6,473 nucleotides of DNA from an uncultured Ruminococcus sp. (GCA_902762335.1 CACWNZ010000083.1:1-6473), one strand, 5' to 3'. Counted from the first letter of the stretch, positions 1 to 4,994 are shown. The notes: generated by a model from the letters alone, not told the origin. Numbers and translations: made by a program.

Positions 1-26
1 ACGGAGCGCTGAAATATTCTTACGTG

Positions 27-72
27 TAAAGAAGTATTATCCTCTCCTTAAGGAGAGGATAATACTTCTTTA
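27..72. repeat. 46-bp perfect palindrome, probable bidirectional terminator
   Basis: The two 23-nt arms pair without a mismatch and without a spacer; the centre is CCTTAAGG at 46-53. Inner pairs are GC-rich (CCTCTCC/GGAGAGG) and outer pairs AT-rich, so a transcript read in either direction could form a long hairpin ending in an A/U-rich stretch. After it, the plus strand continues ATTCTTATC. The simplest reading is the terminator of a gene lying mostly left of the window, but no uridine run is as clean as in the other terminators here. A palindromic insertion or protein-binding site is an alternative. Confidence 0.6.
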
Positions 73-131
73 TATTCTTATCTGTTGCTGCTTATTGTGT
101 CGCTCTTTTTTTTTGGGAAGTCGCAAAACAC

Positions 132-183
132 CGCTTATAAAGCGGCTTTTCGGCAAATTTCTGTTTGTCGCTTATTGTGTCGC
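132..183. repeat. 52-bp direct repeat, copy 1
   Basis: Matches 266-317 at 50 of 52 positions; the differences are A/G at 155/289 and A/T at 173/307. The unit opens with the inverted repeat CCGCTT-ATA-AAGCGG (131-145), which is followed by CTTTTC, a small hairpin-plus-T motif. It closes with TTTGTCGC and TGTGTCGC elements. Confidence 0.85.
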
Positions 184-227
184 TTGTTTGTCGCTTGTTT
201 GTCGCTTGTTTGTCGCTTGTTTGTCGC
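184..227. repeat. 11-bp tandem repeat, four perfect copies
   Basis: The unit TTGTTTGTCGC repeats exactly at 184-194, 195-205, 206-216 and 217-227. Degenerate units precede it at 161-171 (CTGTTTGTCGC) and 172-183. The period is not a multiple of three, which argues against coding selection. It is close to one DNA helical turn, so every copy presents the same face. Slippage variation between strains is plausible. Confidence 0.9.
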
Positions 228-265
228 TCATCATGTTGCTATCTTGCGGGACGGTCATGAAACTG

Positions 266-317
266 CGCTTATAAAGCGGCTTTTCGGCGAATTTCTGTTT
301 GTCGCTTTTTGTGTCGC
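266..317. repeat. 52-bp direct repeat, copy 2
   Basis: Second copy of the unit at 132-183, 134 bp downstream in the same orientation. It is followed by CCG, a six-T run and GGGACGGG; the CCCGT/ACGGG arms around that T-run could form a small hairpin at 317-334. Confidence 0.85.
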
Positions 318-392
318 CCGTTTTTTGGGACGGGAAGTTGTCCTTATTTTGACCCATGAGTATTATTGTGTCCGAACGTCACTCAAGAAAGC

Positions 393-433
393 AAAAAAAG
401 ATGAGCCGCCGCACGGTCGGGGCGCGGCAGCTC
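393..433 (-). terminator. Rho-independent terminator of the lipoprotein gene
   Basis: Read on the minus strand, arms GAGCTGCCGC and GCGGCGGCTC (10 bp with one U-G pair) enclose an 11-nt loop. They are followed by AT, C and seven T (complement of the A-run at 393-399). The hairpin begins 21 nt after the lipoprotein stop codon. The 31-nt hairpin (403-433) is identical base for base to the one behind prs at 1300-1330. Confidence 0.85.
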
Positions 434-454
434 ATATTAGGTATATTTCTGTTA

Positions 455-1207
455 TTATATTGTTTCAGCAGAAACGATGGTAAGCTCAAGGGGAATAACA
501 CAGCAGATATTGCCTGCAAGCCTTGCAGCCTCCTCCTCGGTATAGGGAGTGCCGGAGAACAATACCAGCTCTCCGTTGCTTATAACATCATTGACAACGG
601 GAGAGGCTATGAGCTGATCGTCCACCCAGACAGAGATCGTATTGTTCATATTGTTTTCCGTTGCGGTTTTGAGCTTATCCTTGCTTTCGTCCTTGAAGAT
701 GATCTTTACGGCATACTGCTTTGTGTCTGTGGATCCATCGAGGAAGGCTTCGGCGGTCTGTATGTCCGAGCTGTCAAGGAGAGCTTCTCCGTCCTGCTCT
801 GTACCGCTGCGGAAAACTACATAGCCCTTCTTTATCAGCGCTTTTGCCGTTTCTTCGGGGGTTTCGCTGCTGTCGGTATTGTAGCTTATGATGATATTCT
901 CATTTTCGCAGTGTATCTCTTTATCGTCGAAGCCGGAGATGATCATGCGCTTGGCTAAAAGCTCGTTGGCATTGCTTCTTGCCTCATCGGCGGTGCCGTC
1001 GGGAGTGGCTAAAACGATACGGTACTTATAGCTGCTGCTTTCCTGATCTGATGATTCTGCCGTATCGGATACTGCGGAGGGATCAGCCGTCGAAGCCGTA
1101 CTGTACTGTGAGGACGTACCGGAGTTATTGGAACAGCCTGTAAGAGCAGGCAGGGCGATCATTGCTGCGGTGAGGAGATATAGCGCGAATTTTGTTGTTT
1201 TCTTCAT
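455..1207 (-). CDS. Lipoprotein with a SecD P1-like extracytoplasmic domain
   Basis: A 250-residue protein. Residues 1-25 form a lipoprotein signal: KK at the N-terminus, a hydrophobic stretch, then lipobox L-T-G-C with the lipidated Cys at 25. Residues 26-59 are a Ser/Thr/Asp/Glu-rich flexible linker. From about residue 60 the order of elements matches the P1 domain of SecD/SecDF: a strand, a helix with 'AKRMIISGF' (82-93), a strand 'NIIISYN', a helix with 'KALIKKGYVVFRSG' (122-135), a 'SSDIQTAE' segment (146-153), then 'YAVKIIF', 'ISVWVDDQLIASPVVN' (191-206) and a 'TEEEAARLAGNI' helix (223-234). None of the six SecD membrane helices is present. It should sit on the outer face of the membrane; its function is unknown. 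It starts 8 nt after AAGGAG, has its own promoter and ends at a terminator, so it is a single-gene unit. Lipoprotein assignment is firm; the SecD relationship is by eye. Confidence 0.88.
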   Translation of the reverse strand: MKKTTKFALYLLTAAMIALPALTGCSNNSGTSSQYSTASTADPSAVSDTAESSDQESSSYKYRIVLATPDGTADEARSNANELLAKRMIISGFDDKEIHCENENIIISYNTDSSETPEETAKALIKKGYVVFRSGTEQDGEALLDSSDIQTAEAFLDGSTDTKQYAVKIIFKDESKDKLKTATENNMNNTISVWVDDQLIASPVVNDVISNGELVLFSGTPYTEEEAARLAGNICCVIPLELTIVSAETI

Positions 1208-1235
1208 ATCGAAAGCTCCTTATAAATTTTTTATT

Positions 1236-1264
1236 ATTATACAAAAGAAAAATAGACTTGTCAA
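1236..1264 (-). promoter_or_regulatory. Perfect-consensus sigma-A promoter of the lipoprotein gene
   Basis: On the minus strand, TTGACA (1264-1259), a 17-bp spacer and TATAAT (1241-1236). Both hexamers are exact consensus and the spacing is optimal. Predicted transcription start is near 1229, giving a leader of about 22 nt with AAGGAG at 1216-1221. It lies just beyond the prs terminator, so the gene is expected to be transcribed independently and strongly. Confidence 0.9.
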
Positions 1265-1290
1265 TACTATCAAAGTCTGTCGCCTGCCGC

Positions 1291-1330
1291 AAAAAAAAAG
1301 AGCCGCCGCACGGTCGGGGCGCGGCAGCTC
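1291..1330 (-). terminator. Rho-independent terminator of prs
   Basis: Minus-strand arms GAGCTGCCGC and GCGGCGGCTC with an 11-nt loop are followed at once by nine T (complement of the A-run 1291-1299). The hairpin begins 19 nt after the prs stop. It is the second copy of the identical 31-nt hairpin found at 403-433. Confidence 0.92.
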
Positions 1331-1349
1331 ATCATATACAAAATGAAAA

Positions 1350-2309
1350 TTATGAGAAAATGGAGGATACGGGCTTGTCCTCATAGATCCTCTCGATAGC
1401 CTCAGCAAATACGGGGGCGACGGGGAGGATAGTGAACTTATCAAGGCATCTCTCGCCTGTTACGGGAATCGTATCGAGCAGGATCACCTCTTTGATAACG
1501 CTGTTCTTGAGACGCTCTATAGCGGGACCCGAGAGGACTGCGTGGGTAGCGCCTGCATATACCTCTGTTGCGCCGCCTCTTTCAACACAGGCCTGAGCCG
1601 CGTTGCAGAGAGTGCCGGCGGTGTCTATCATATCGTCAACAAGAATGACCTTCTTGCCTTTGACCTCGCCGATGATGTTCATTACCTCGGATACGTTGGC
1701 CTTCGGGCGGCGTTTGTCGATGATAGCTATGGGGCAGCCGAGACGGGTAGCAAAGTTCCTTGCCCTTGTAACGGAGCCGAGATCGGGAGATACTACGACG
1801 TAATCGTCGGGCTTATCGCCGATCTTCTTCTTGAAGTAGTCCGCAAGGATAGGTGCGCCCACAAGGTGGTCAACGGGAATGTTGAAGAAGCCCTGAATCT
1901 GATTTGCGTGAAGATCCATGGTAAGAACACGGTCTGCGCCTGCGGTGGTGATGAGGTCTGCACAGAGCTTTGCGGAGATCGGATCTCTTGCCTTAGCCTT
2001 TCTGTCCTGACGCGCATAGCCGAAATAGGGAACAACGGCTGTGATGCTTGCCGCCGAAGCGCGCTTCATAGCGTCGATCATGATGAGAAGTTCCATAAGG
2101 TTGTCGTTGACGGGAGCGCAGGTTGACTGAACTATAAAGCATTCGGAGCCTCTGACGGACTCGTGGAGCGAAACGGCTATCTCGCCGTCGCTGAAGCTTG
2201 TCACCTCAGACTTGCCCACAGGAATGTCAAGACAGTCAGCTATCTGCTGCGCGACTGACCTGTTGGAATTGCAGGTAAAGATCTTTATGTACTTGCCGTG
2301 AAAATTCAT
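1350..2309 (-). CDS. prs: Ribose-phosphate pyrophosphokinase (PRPP synthase)
   Basis: Cytosolic enzyme that transfers pyrophosphate from ATP to ribose 5-phosphate, making PRPP for purine, pyrimidine, histidine, tryptophan and NAD synthesis. The 319-residue product has the usual length for bacterial class I enzymes. Visible signatures are 'FSDGEIAV' (39-46), the catalytic flexible loop 'YARQDRKAKAR' (98-108), 'TMDLHANQIQGFF' (130-142) with the metal/ATP-binding His134, 'VVSPDLGSVTRAR' (172-184), 'KRRPK' (199-203), and the PRPP-binding loop 'LVDDMIDTAGT' (223-233). An in-frame ATG lies 17 codons upstream (2360), but the family N-terminus and GGGGGAG 9 nt upstream favour the start at 2309. The neighbouring upstream gene is glmU-like, the arrangement known from Bacillus and other Firmicutes. 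Here 242 bp, a hairpin and a separate promoter divide the two, so co-transcription is not required. Confidence 0.97.
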   Translation of the reverse strand: MNFHGKYIKIFTCNSNRSVAQQIADCLDIPVGKSEVTSFSDGEIAVSLHESVRGSECFIVQSTCAPVNDNLMELLIMIDAMKRASAASITAVVPYFGYARQDRKAKARDPISAKLCADLITTAGADRVLTMDLHANQIQGFFNIPVDHLVGAPILADYFKKKIGDKPDDYVVVSPDLGSVTRARNFATRLGCPIAIIDKRRPKANVSEVMNIIGEVKGKKVILVDDMIDTAGTLCNAAQACVERGGATEVYAGATHAVLSGPAIERLKNSVIKEVILLDTIPVTGERCLDKFTILPVAPVFAEAIERIYEDKPVSSIFS

Positions 2310-2318
2310 TTGACTCGT

Positions 2319-2325
2319 CTCCCCC
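2319..2325 (-). promoter_or_regulatory. Ribosome binding site fixing the prs start
   Basis: GGGGGAG on the minus strand lies 9 nt before the ATG at 2309. No comparable site precedes the in-frame ATG at 2360, which also falls almost at the predicted transcription start (about 2363). Confidence 0.75.
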
Positions 2326-2369
2326 AAAAATATTTTTGTAAATGACTGTTCTGATTTCACTCAATAACT

Positions 2370-2398
2370 ATTCTAATACGATTTTGCCGAAAAATCAA
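2370..2398 (-). promoter_or_regulatory. Sigma-A promoter of prs
   Basis: Minus strand TTGATT (2398-2393), 17-bp spacer, TAGAAT (2375-2370). Predicted start is near 2363, leaving a leader of about 54 nt. The -35 box lies in the loop of the inverted repeat at 2385-2409. Confidence 0.75.
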
Positions 2399-2409
2399 GG
2401 TTTTCGGCA
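2385..2409. repeat. Inverted repeat over the prs -35 region
   Basis: Arms TGCCGAAAA (2385-2393) and TTTTCGGCA (2401-2409) pair perfectly over 9 bp around a 7-nt centre. The repeat covers the -35 box and part of the spacer. A further half-site TTGCCGAAA lies at 2465-2473. No T-run follows on the minus strand, so it fits an operator better than a terminator. The binding factor is unknown. Confidence 0.5.
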
Positions 2410-2503
2410 GTCAAGTATTGCAGATATACGATAATTGTATCTTTAATGTAAAAAATCCGATAATTTGCCGAAATATGATTTATTATGCACAAAGACGCGG
2501 CAA

Positions 2504-2546
2504 ACGGCAGAACGGGTTTTTTTCCTTGTTTTGCCTGTTCTGCCGT
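2504..2546 (-). terminator. Hairpin after the glmU-like gene, possible weak terminator
   Basis: Arms ACGGCAGAAC (2504-2513) and GTTCTGCCGT (2537-2546) pair perfectly over 10 bp with a 23-nt loop. It begins 5 nt after the glmU-like stop. The trailing minus-strand bases TTTGCCGCGTCTTTG give only a poor U-tract and the loop is large, so termination may be partial, allowing some read-through into prs. Confidence 0.5.
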
Positions 2547-2551
2547 AAAAT

Positions 2552-3544
2552 TTACATATCCGAGGGCAGCTTATATCTGTTCATTATCGTATAAGAGGGC
2601 TGCACCACAGAAGCATCGGGTACGATCTCGCCGTCAAGCACCACGCCGGGTCCTATCTGACAGTGCGAGCCTATGCGGCACCTTCCGATGAGCACCGTAG
2701 AGGGGAGAATGACGGTATCGTGCTGTATCTCGACGTCGGTACCTATGATAACGCCGTCCGTACAGGGAATGCTTACCCCGTTTTTCATGTGCATTTCAAG
2801 AGCTCTCATTCTTGCTATCTCGTTGAGCTCTGCAAGCTGTATGCGGTCATTTGCGCCCAGCACCGCAGAGCTGTCGCTGCTTTTGCATACGGGAACTCTT
2901 TTCCCGCTCTTCTGTATTATCTCGATAGTATCGGTGAGATAGTATTCTCCCGTAAGCGGGCTTTTCTGCAGCTTGCCGAGAGCGTCCAAAAGGGTGTCGG
3001 TATCAAAGCAGTACACCCCCGAATTGATCTCCTTTATTTTTCTGGTCTCATCGTCGGCTTCCTTTTCTTCAACTATAGCCTTAAGAGCCGTTCCGTCCTC
3101 AGTGCGGACTATCCTGCCGTAGCCGTAGGGATCGCCGACCTCTGCGCTCAGAACCGTGCAGGCGCTGTTCTCGTCTGTACCGAGCACGGCTTTTATGGTA
3201 TCGGCGCTTACAAAGGGCGCATCTCCGTTGAGTATCAGAGTTCTGCCGCCGCTGTGCTTTTTAAGGAAATCCGTCGCCGTCATCACGGCGTGACCCGTTC
3301 CGAGCCTTTCGGACTGAAACGCCTTATCCACCTTATAGGGGAGCAGCGCAAGGAACATCTCTACAAATTTGCTTTTGCTGCCCGTTACCACGCACACGTC
3401 GTCTATCCCTGCGTCCCATACGGCATCTATTACCCACCTCAGCATGGGCTTGAACAGCACCTCCGAGAGCACCTTGGGTCCTGACGACTTCATTCTCTTT
3501 CCTTCGCCGCCCGCAAGAATGACGGCACAGGTCTTTTTGCTCAT
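2552..3544 (-). CDS. glmU: UDP-GlcNAc pyrophosphorylase, GlmU-like, lacking the acetyltransferase domain
   Basis: Cytosolic nucleotidyltransferase expected to join UTP and GlcNAc-1-phosphate into UDP-GlcNAc, the precursor of peptidoglycan. The 330-residue product follows GlmU's uridyltransferase domain closely: nucleotide-binding 'LAGGEGKRM' (10-18) with 'PKVL' (23-26), 'LGTGHA' (81-86), metal-binding Asp in 'NGDAP' (106-110), 'GYGRI' (141-145), 'EINSGVYCF' (172-180), 'TGEYYLTD' (198-205) and 'ANDRIQLAE' (231-239). A short left-handed beta-helix of about four to five hexapeptides follows (about 265-315) and then the protein ends. Full GlmU has about 450 residues, and the C-terminal half holds the acetyltransferase His, Lys, Tyr and Asn residues; all are absent. 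No remnant is visible downstream. The start is set by AAGGAGG 8 nt upstream. An in-frame upstream ATG at 3667 lies before the promoter and inside tmcAL. The position beside prs supports orthology with GlmU. Sugar specificity is not proven, and another sugar-1-phosphate is possible. Confidence 0.87.
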   Translation of the reverse strand: MSKKTCAVILAGGEGKRMKSSGPKVLSEVLFKPMLRWVIDAVWDAGIDDVCVVTGSKSKFVEMFLALLPYKVDKAFQSERLGTGHAVMTATDFLKKHSGGRTLILNGDAPFVSADTIKAVLGTDENSACTVLSAEVGDPYGYGRIVRTEDGTALKAIVEEKEADDETRKIKEINSGVYCFDTDTLLDALGKLQKSPLTGEYYLTDTIEIIQKSGKRVPVCKSSDSSAVLGANDRIQLAELNEIARMRALEMHMKNGVSIPCTDGVIIGTDVEIQHDTVILPSTVLIGRCRIGSHCQIGPGVVLDGEIVPDASVVQPSYTIMNRYKLPSDM

Positions 3545-3552
3545 CTTGTTTT

Positions 3553-3559
3553 CCTCCTT
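3553..3559 (-). promoter_or_regulatory. Ribosome binding site fixing the glmU-like start
   Basis: AAGGAGG on the minus strand, a near-perfect Shine-Dalgarno, lies 8 nt before the ATG at 3544. It excludes the longer in-frame reading from 3667. Confidence 0.9.
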
Positions 3560-3579
3560 GAATTTCTTATACCTATTAC

Positions 3580-3608
3580 ATATTATCAGATAGCTGAGAT
3601 AATTACAA
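3580..3608 (-). promoter_or_regulatory. Sigma-A promoter of the glmU-like gene
   Basis: Minus strand TTGTAA (3608-3603), 17-bp spacer, TAATAT (3585-3580), with TGA directly before the -10 box giving an extended -10 element. Predicted start is near 3573, leader about 29 nt. It lies in the 115-bp gap behind tmcAL. Confidence 0.78.
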
Positions 3609-3628
3609 TAGCCCGGTAAGCTTACTAT

Positions 3629-3662
3629 AATTGGCGGTGCATCGCACCGCCCGCCGCAATTA
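3629..3662. repeat. Short palindromic element at the tmcAL 3' end
   Basis: A perfect 8-bp stem GGCGGTGC/GCACCGCC (3633-3640, 3644-3651) has a 3-nt loop. Outside it, AATT at 3629-3632 pairs with AATT at 3658-3661, with CGCCGC unpaired on one side. The outer arm runs into the tmcAL stop codon. No T-run follows on the minus strand, so it resembles a REP-like intergenic palindrome or an RNA-stabilising 3' hairpin rather than a standard terminator. Confidence 0.5.
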
Positions 3663-4859
3663 TTCATTATTCATTTCTTCCGCTCCTCTTCTCACGTTCT
3701 CTCCGCATGGGGATATCGTTCTGCCCGAGAGGGCGTAGAGGTCGTCGCACAGGCATTCAAAGCCGAACAGCCGCCTGCCCTCTTCAGATAGCGGGGGCAG
3801 CTTTGACGGGGTGGATATAACGGGCAGGGAGCAGGTCTTTTTTATCCTGCGCAGAGCCTCTCTGCCCGCCGTATTGAAGCCGAGTATCCTGATATACTGC
3901 GGCGGCAGGGCGCAAAGCTCCGCCGTCATGCCTAAAAAGGCGTGCATGAGGGTGCGTTTCAGTCTCGCCATGGTGAAGCGCTTTGTTTTTGCGGCGTTAA
4001 GTATGCCCTCCACCGAGCATTCGCTCCGTATGGCTTTATACAGCCTGTTTTCAAGTCCCTCGCTCACATCGGGGAGCTGTGACAGCTCCTGCGGGGTCAT
4101 CGTTCTCAGGCGGGCGAGCATAGCCCGCCTGAGAACTTCCATGCGGCTCATTCCTGCGGGAGCATCGTCATAGCCCGCAAAAAGCTCTGCGGCGCGTTCG
4201 GGTATAAAGGGGGATATATCCCCGCCCGAGATGAAAAGCTCACGCAGATACGTAGCGCTGACGAAGCCGTGAGCAATATCCCTGCTGTCGTGGGCAGCGC
4301 CTTCTCTGCGCAGGGTATGGGGCTCTATGCTGCTTTCAAGACGGGTCAGCGCCTTTATATATTCGGCGCCGAGGATATTGTTCGGCGTCTTGAGAATATC
4401 GGCTGTTTCGTCCCCGTAAACGCTGCGAACGGACTTTTCTCTTGCGGCGGCAAAGGTGATGCCCGTCTTCATGAGGCGCTTTATCTCTGCGGATACCCTG
4501 TCGTCCTCTGCGGCAAGGGCGGCTTTTTTTATCATGGATAAGTCACCGCATTCGCTGCCGAAATAAAGCCTGTCGGCTATCCCGAGGGCGTCAAGAATAT
4601 ATATACCCCCGTATGCGAAGCGTTCCGCGCCTGCGCAGGCAAAGGTGACGGGCAGCTCGATAACGAGATCCGCCCCGCAGAGCAGTGCGGCTCCTGCCCT
4701 TGTGTATTTGTCAAAAAGGGCAGGCTCGCCCCTTTGGGTGAAGCTACCGCTCATGCAGGCGATGATGCAGTCCGCGCCGTCACGGCGAATTGCGTCCAAA
4801 AGATATTTATGTCCCCTGTGCAGAGGGTCAAGCTCGCATATCAGAGATGAGATGTTCAT
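3660..4859 (-). CDS. tmcAL: tRNA(Met) cytidine acetate ligase
   Basis: Cytosolic enzyme that activates acetate with ATP to acetyl-adenylate and transfers the acetyl group to C34 of elongator tRNA-Met, forming N4-acetylcytidine. The family was formerly annotated as YlbM nucleotidyltransferase. At 399 residues it has the family's usual length. Signatures in order: a HIGH-like 'HRGH' (14-17), 'FTQRGEPALFDKYTR' (40-54), 'GADLVIELP' (62-70), 'PNNILGAEYIKAL' (159-171), 'RREGAAHDS' (184-192), 'SATYLRE' (201-207), the C-terminal basic segment 'RFTMARLKRTLMHAFLG' (294-310) and 'RILGFNTAG' (324-332). The N-terminus falls 13 residues before HRGH, as usual, so the ATG at 4859 is well placed, although AAGGAG is 14 nt away, which is long. 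It diverges from ackA, whose reaction makes or uses the acetate that this enzyme consumes. It is C-rich for an enzyme of this kind, with no obvious defect. Confidence 0.93.
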   Translation of the reverse strand: MNISSLICELDPLHRGHKYLLDAIRRDGADCIIACMSGSFTQRGEPALFDKYTRAGAALLCGADLVIELPVTFACAGAERFAYGGIYILDALGIADRLYFGSECGDLSMIKKAALAAEDDRVSAEIKRLMKTGITFAAAREKSVRSVYGDETADILKTPNNILGAEYIKALTRLESSIEPHTLRREGAAHDSRDIAHGFVSATYLRELFISGGDISPFIPERAAELFAGYDDAPAGMSRMEVLRRAMLARLRTMTPQELSQLPDVSEGLENRLYKAIRSECSVEGILNAAKTKRFTMARLKRTLMHAFLGMTAELCALPPQYIRILGFNTAGREALRRIKKTCSLPVISTPSKLPPLSEEGRRLFGFECLCDDLYALSGRTISPCGENVRRGAEEMNNE

Positions 4860-4873
4860 ATCGGTGAGAAATG

Positions 4874-4879
4874 CTCCTT
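4874..4879 (-). promoter_or_regulatory. Unusually distant ribosome binding site of tmcAL
   Basis: AAGGAG on the minus strand is the only good Shine-Dalgarno, but it lies 14 nt before the ATG at 4859, against 8-9 nt for the other genes here. No alternative ATG, GTG or TTG start lies in frame between the two. Reduced translation is a reasonable inference. Confidence 0.6.
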
Positions 4880-4909
4880 GCAGAATTTGCAGAAATGTAT
4901 GAAAAAATA

Positions 4910-4938
4910 TTGAATTAATTTGCCTTTTGTATTATATT
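4910..4938 (+). promoter_or_regulatory. Probable sigma-A promoter of ackA
   Basis: TTGAAT (4910-4915), 17-bp spacer, TATATT (4933-4938); predicted start near 4945, leader about 50 nt. The AT-rich stretch 4931-4947 offers other -10 registers, so the exact box is uncertain. Its -10 box overlaps that of the opposing tmcAL promoter. Confidence 0.6.
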
Positions 4939-4964
4939 ATATATATGCGAGACTTGATTTGCAA
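4936..4964 (-). promoter_or_regulatory. Sigma-A promoter of tmcAL
   Basis: Minus strand TTGCAA (4964-4959), 17-bp spacer, TATAAT (4941-4936), an exact -10 consensus. Predicted start is near 4929, leader about 70 nt. The -10 box shares three base pairs with the plus-strand ackA -10 box. Confidence 0.7.
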
Positions 4965-4980
4965 CAAGCAAATAAAAAAC

Positions 4981-4986
4981 GGGAGG
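4981..4986 (+). promoter_or_regulatory. Ribosome binding site fixing the ackA start
   Basis: GGGAGG lies 8 nt before the ATG at 4995. The longer in-frame reading from 4920 would begin upstream of the predicted transcription start. Confidence 0.88.
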
Positions 4987-4994
4987 ATAACAAA

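Larger units (their letters stand above)
90..334. repeat. Intergenic direct-repeat patchwork
   Basis: This gene-free stretch is built from reused modules. The element GCTTATTGTGTCGC appears at 90-103 and 170-183, and a variant of it ends at 317. T-runs followed by GGGA appear at 105-117 and 321-329. A 52-bp unit is present twice (132-183 and 266-317), and 11-bp tandem copies sit between them. All three frames of the minus strand stay open through the 11-bp copies only because the unit has no stop codon; the modules have no ribosome binding site and no codon pattern. I read it as a noncoding repeat cluster of unknown role. Confidence 0.65.

Noticed and set aside
1..29. Possible C-terminal end of a plus-strand gene (a frame ending GALKYSYV, stop at 27-29)
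   Set aside because: A terminator-like palindrome right after the stop fits this idea, but another frame also stops at 10-12 and eight residues cannot identify a gene.
132..317. CRISPR-like repeats
   Set aside because: There are only two copies of the 52-bp unit, separated by an 82-bp stretch that itself holds tandem repeats, and no cas gene is present.
172..357. 61-codon minus-strand ORF with an 11-residue repeat (SDKQATNKRQT)
   Set aside because: The repeat in the peptide follows from an 11-bp DNA repeat free of stops in all frames. The ATG at 357 has no Shine-Dalgarno and the frame runs across the unrelated repeat modules.
85..483. 132-codon plus-strand ORF over the left repeat region
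   Set aside because: It runs through the tandem array, the terminator hairpin and into the 3' end of the lipoprotein gene on the other strand; no ribosome binding site precedes it.
1542..2126. 194-codon plus-strand ORF opposite prs
   Set aside because: It is an antisense shadow of prs with no family resemblance.
2310..2551. Riboswitch or attenuator before prs
   Set aside because: The predicted transcription start leaves only about 54 nt of leader, without a recognisable aptamer or a terminator/antiterminator pair.
2663..3484. 273-codon plus-strand ORF opposite the glmU-like gene
   Set aside because: It is an antisense shadow of a gene with complete GlmU motifs and has no ribosome binding site or recognisable domain.
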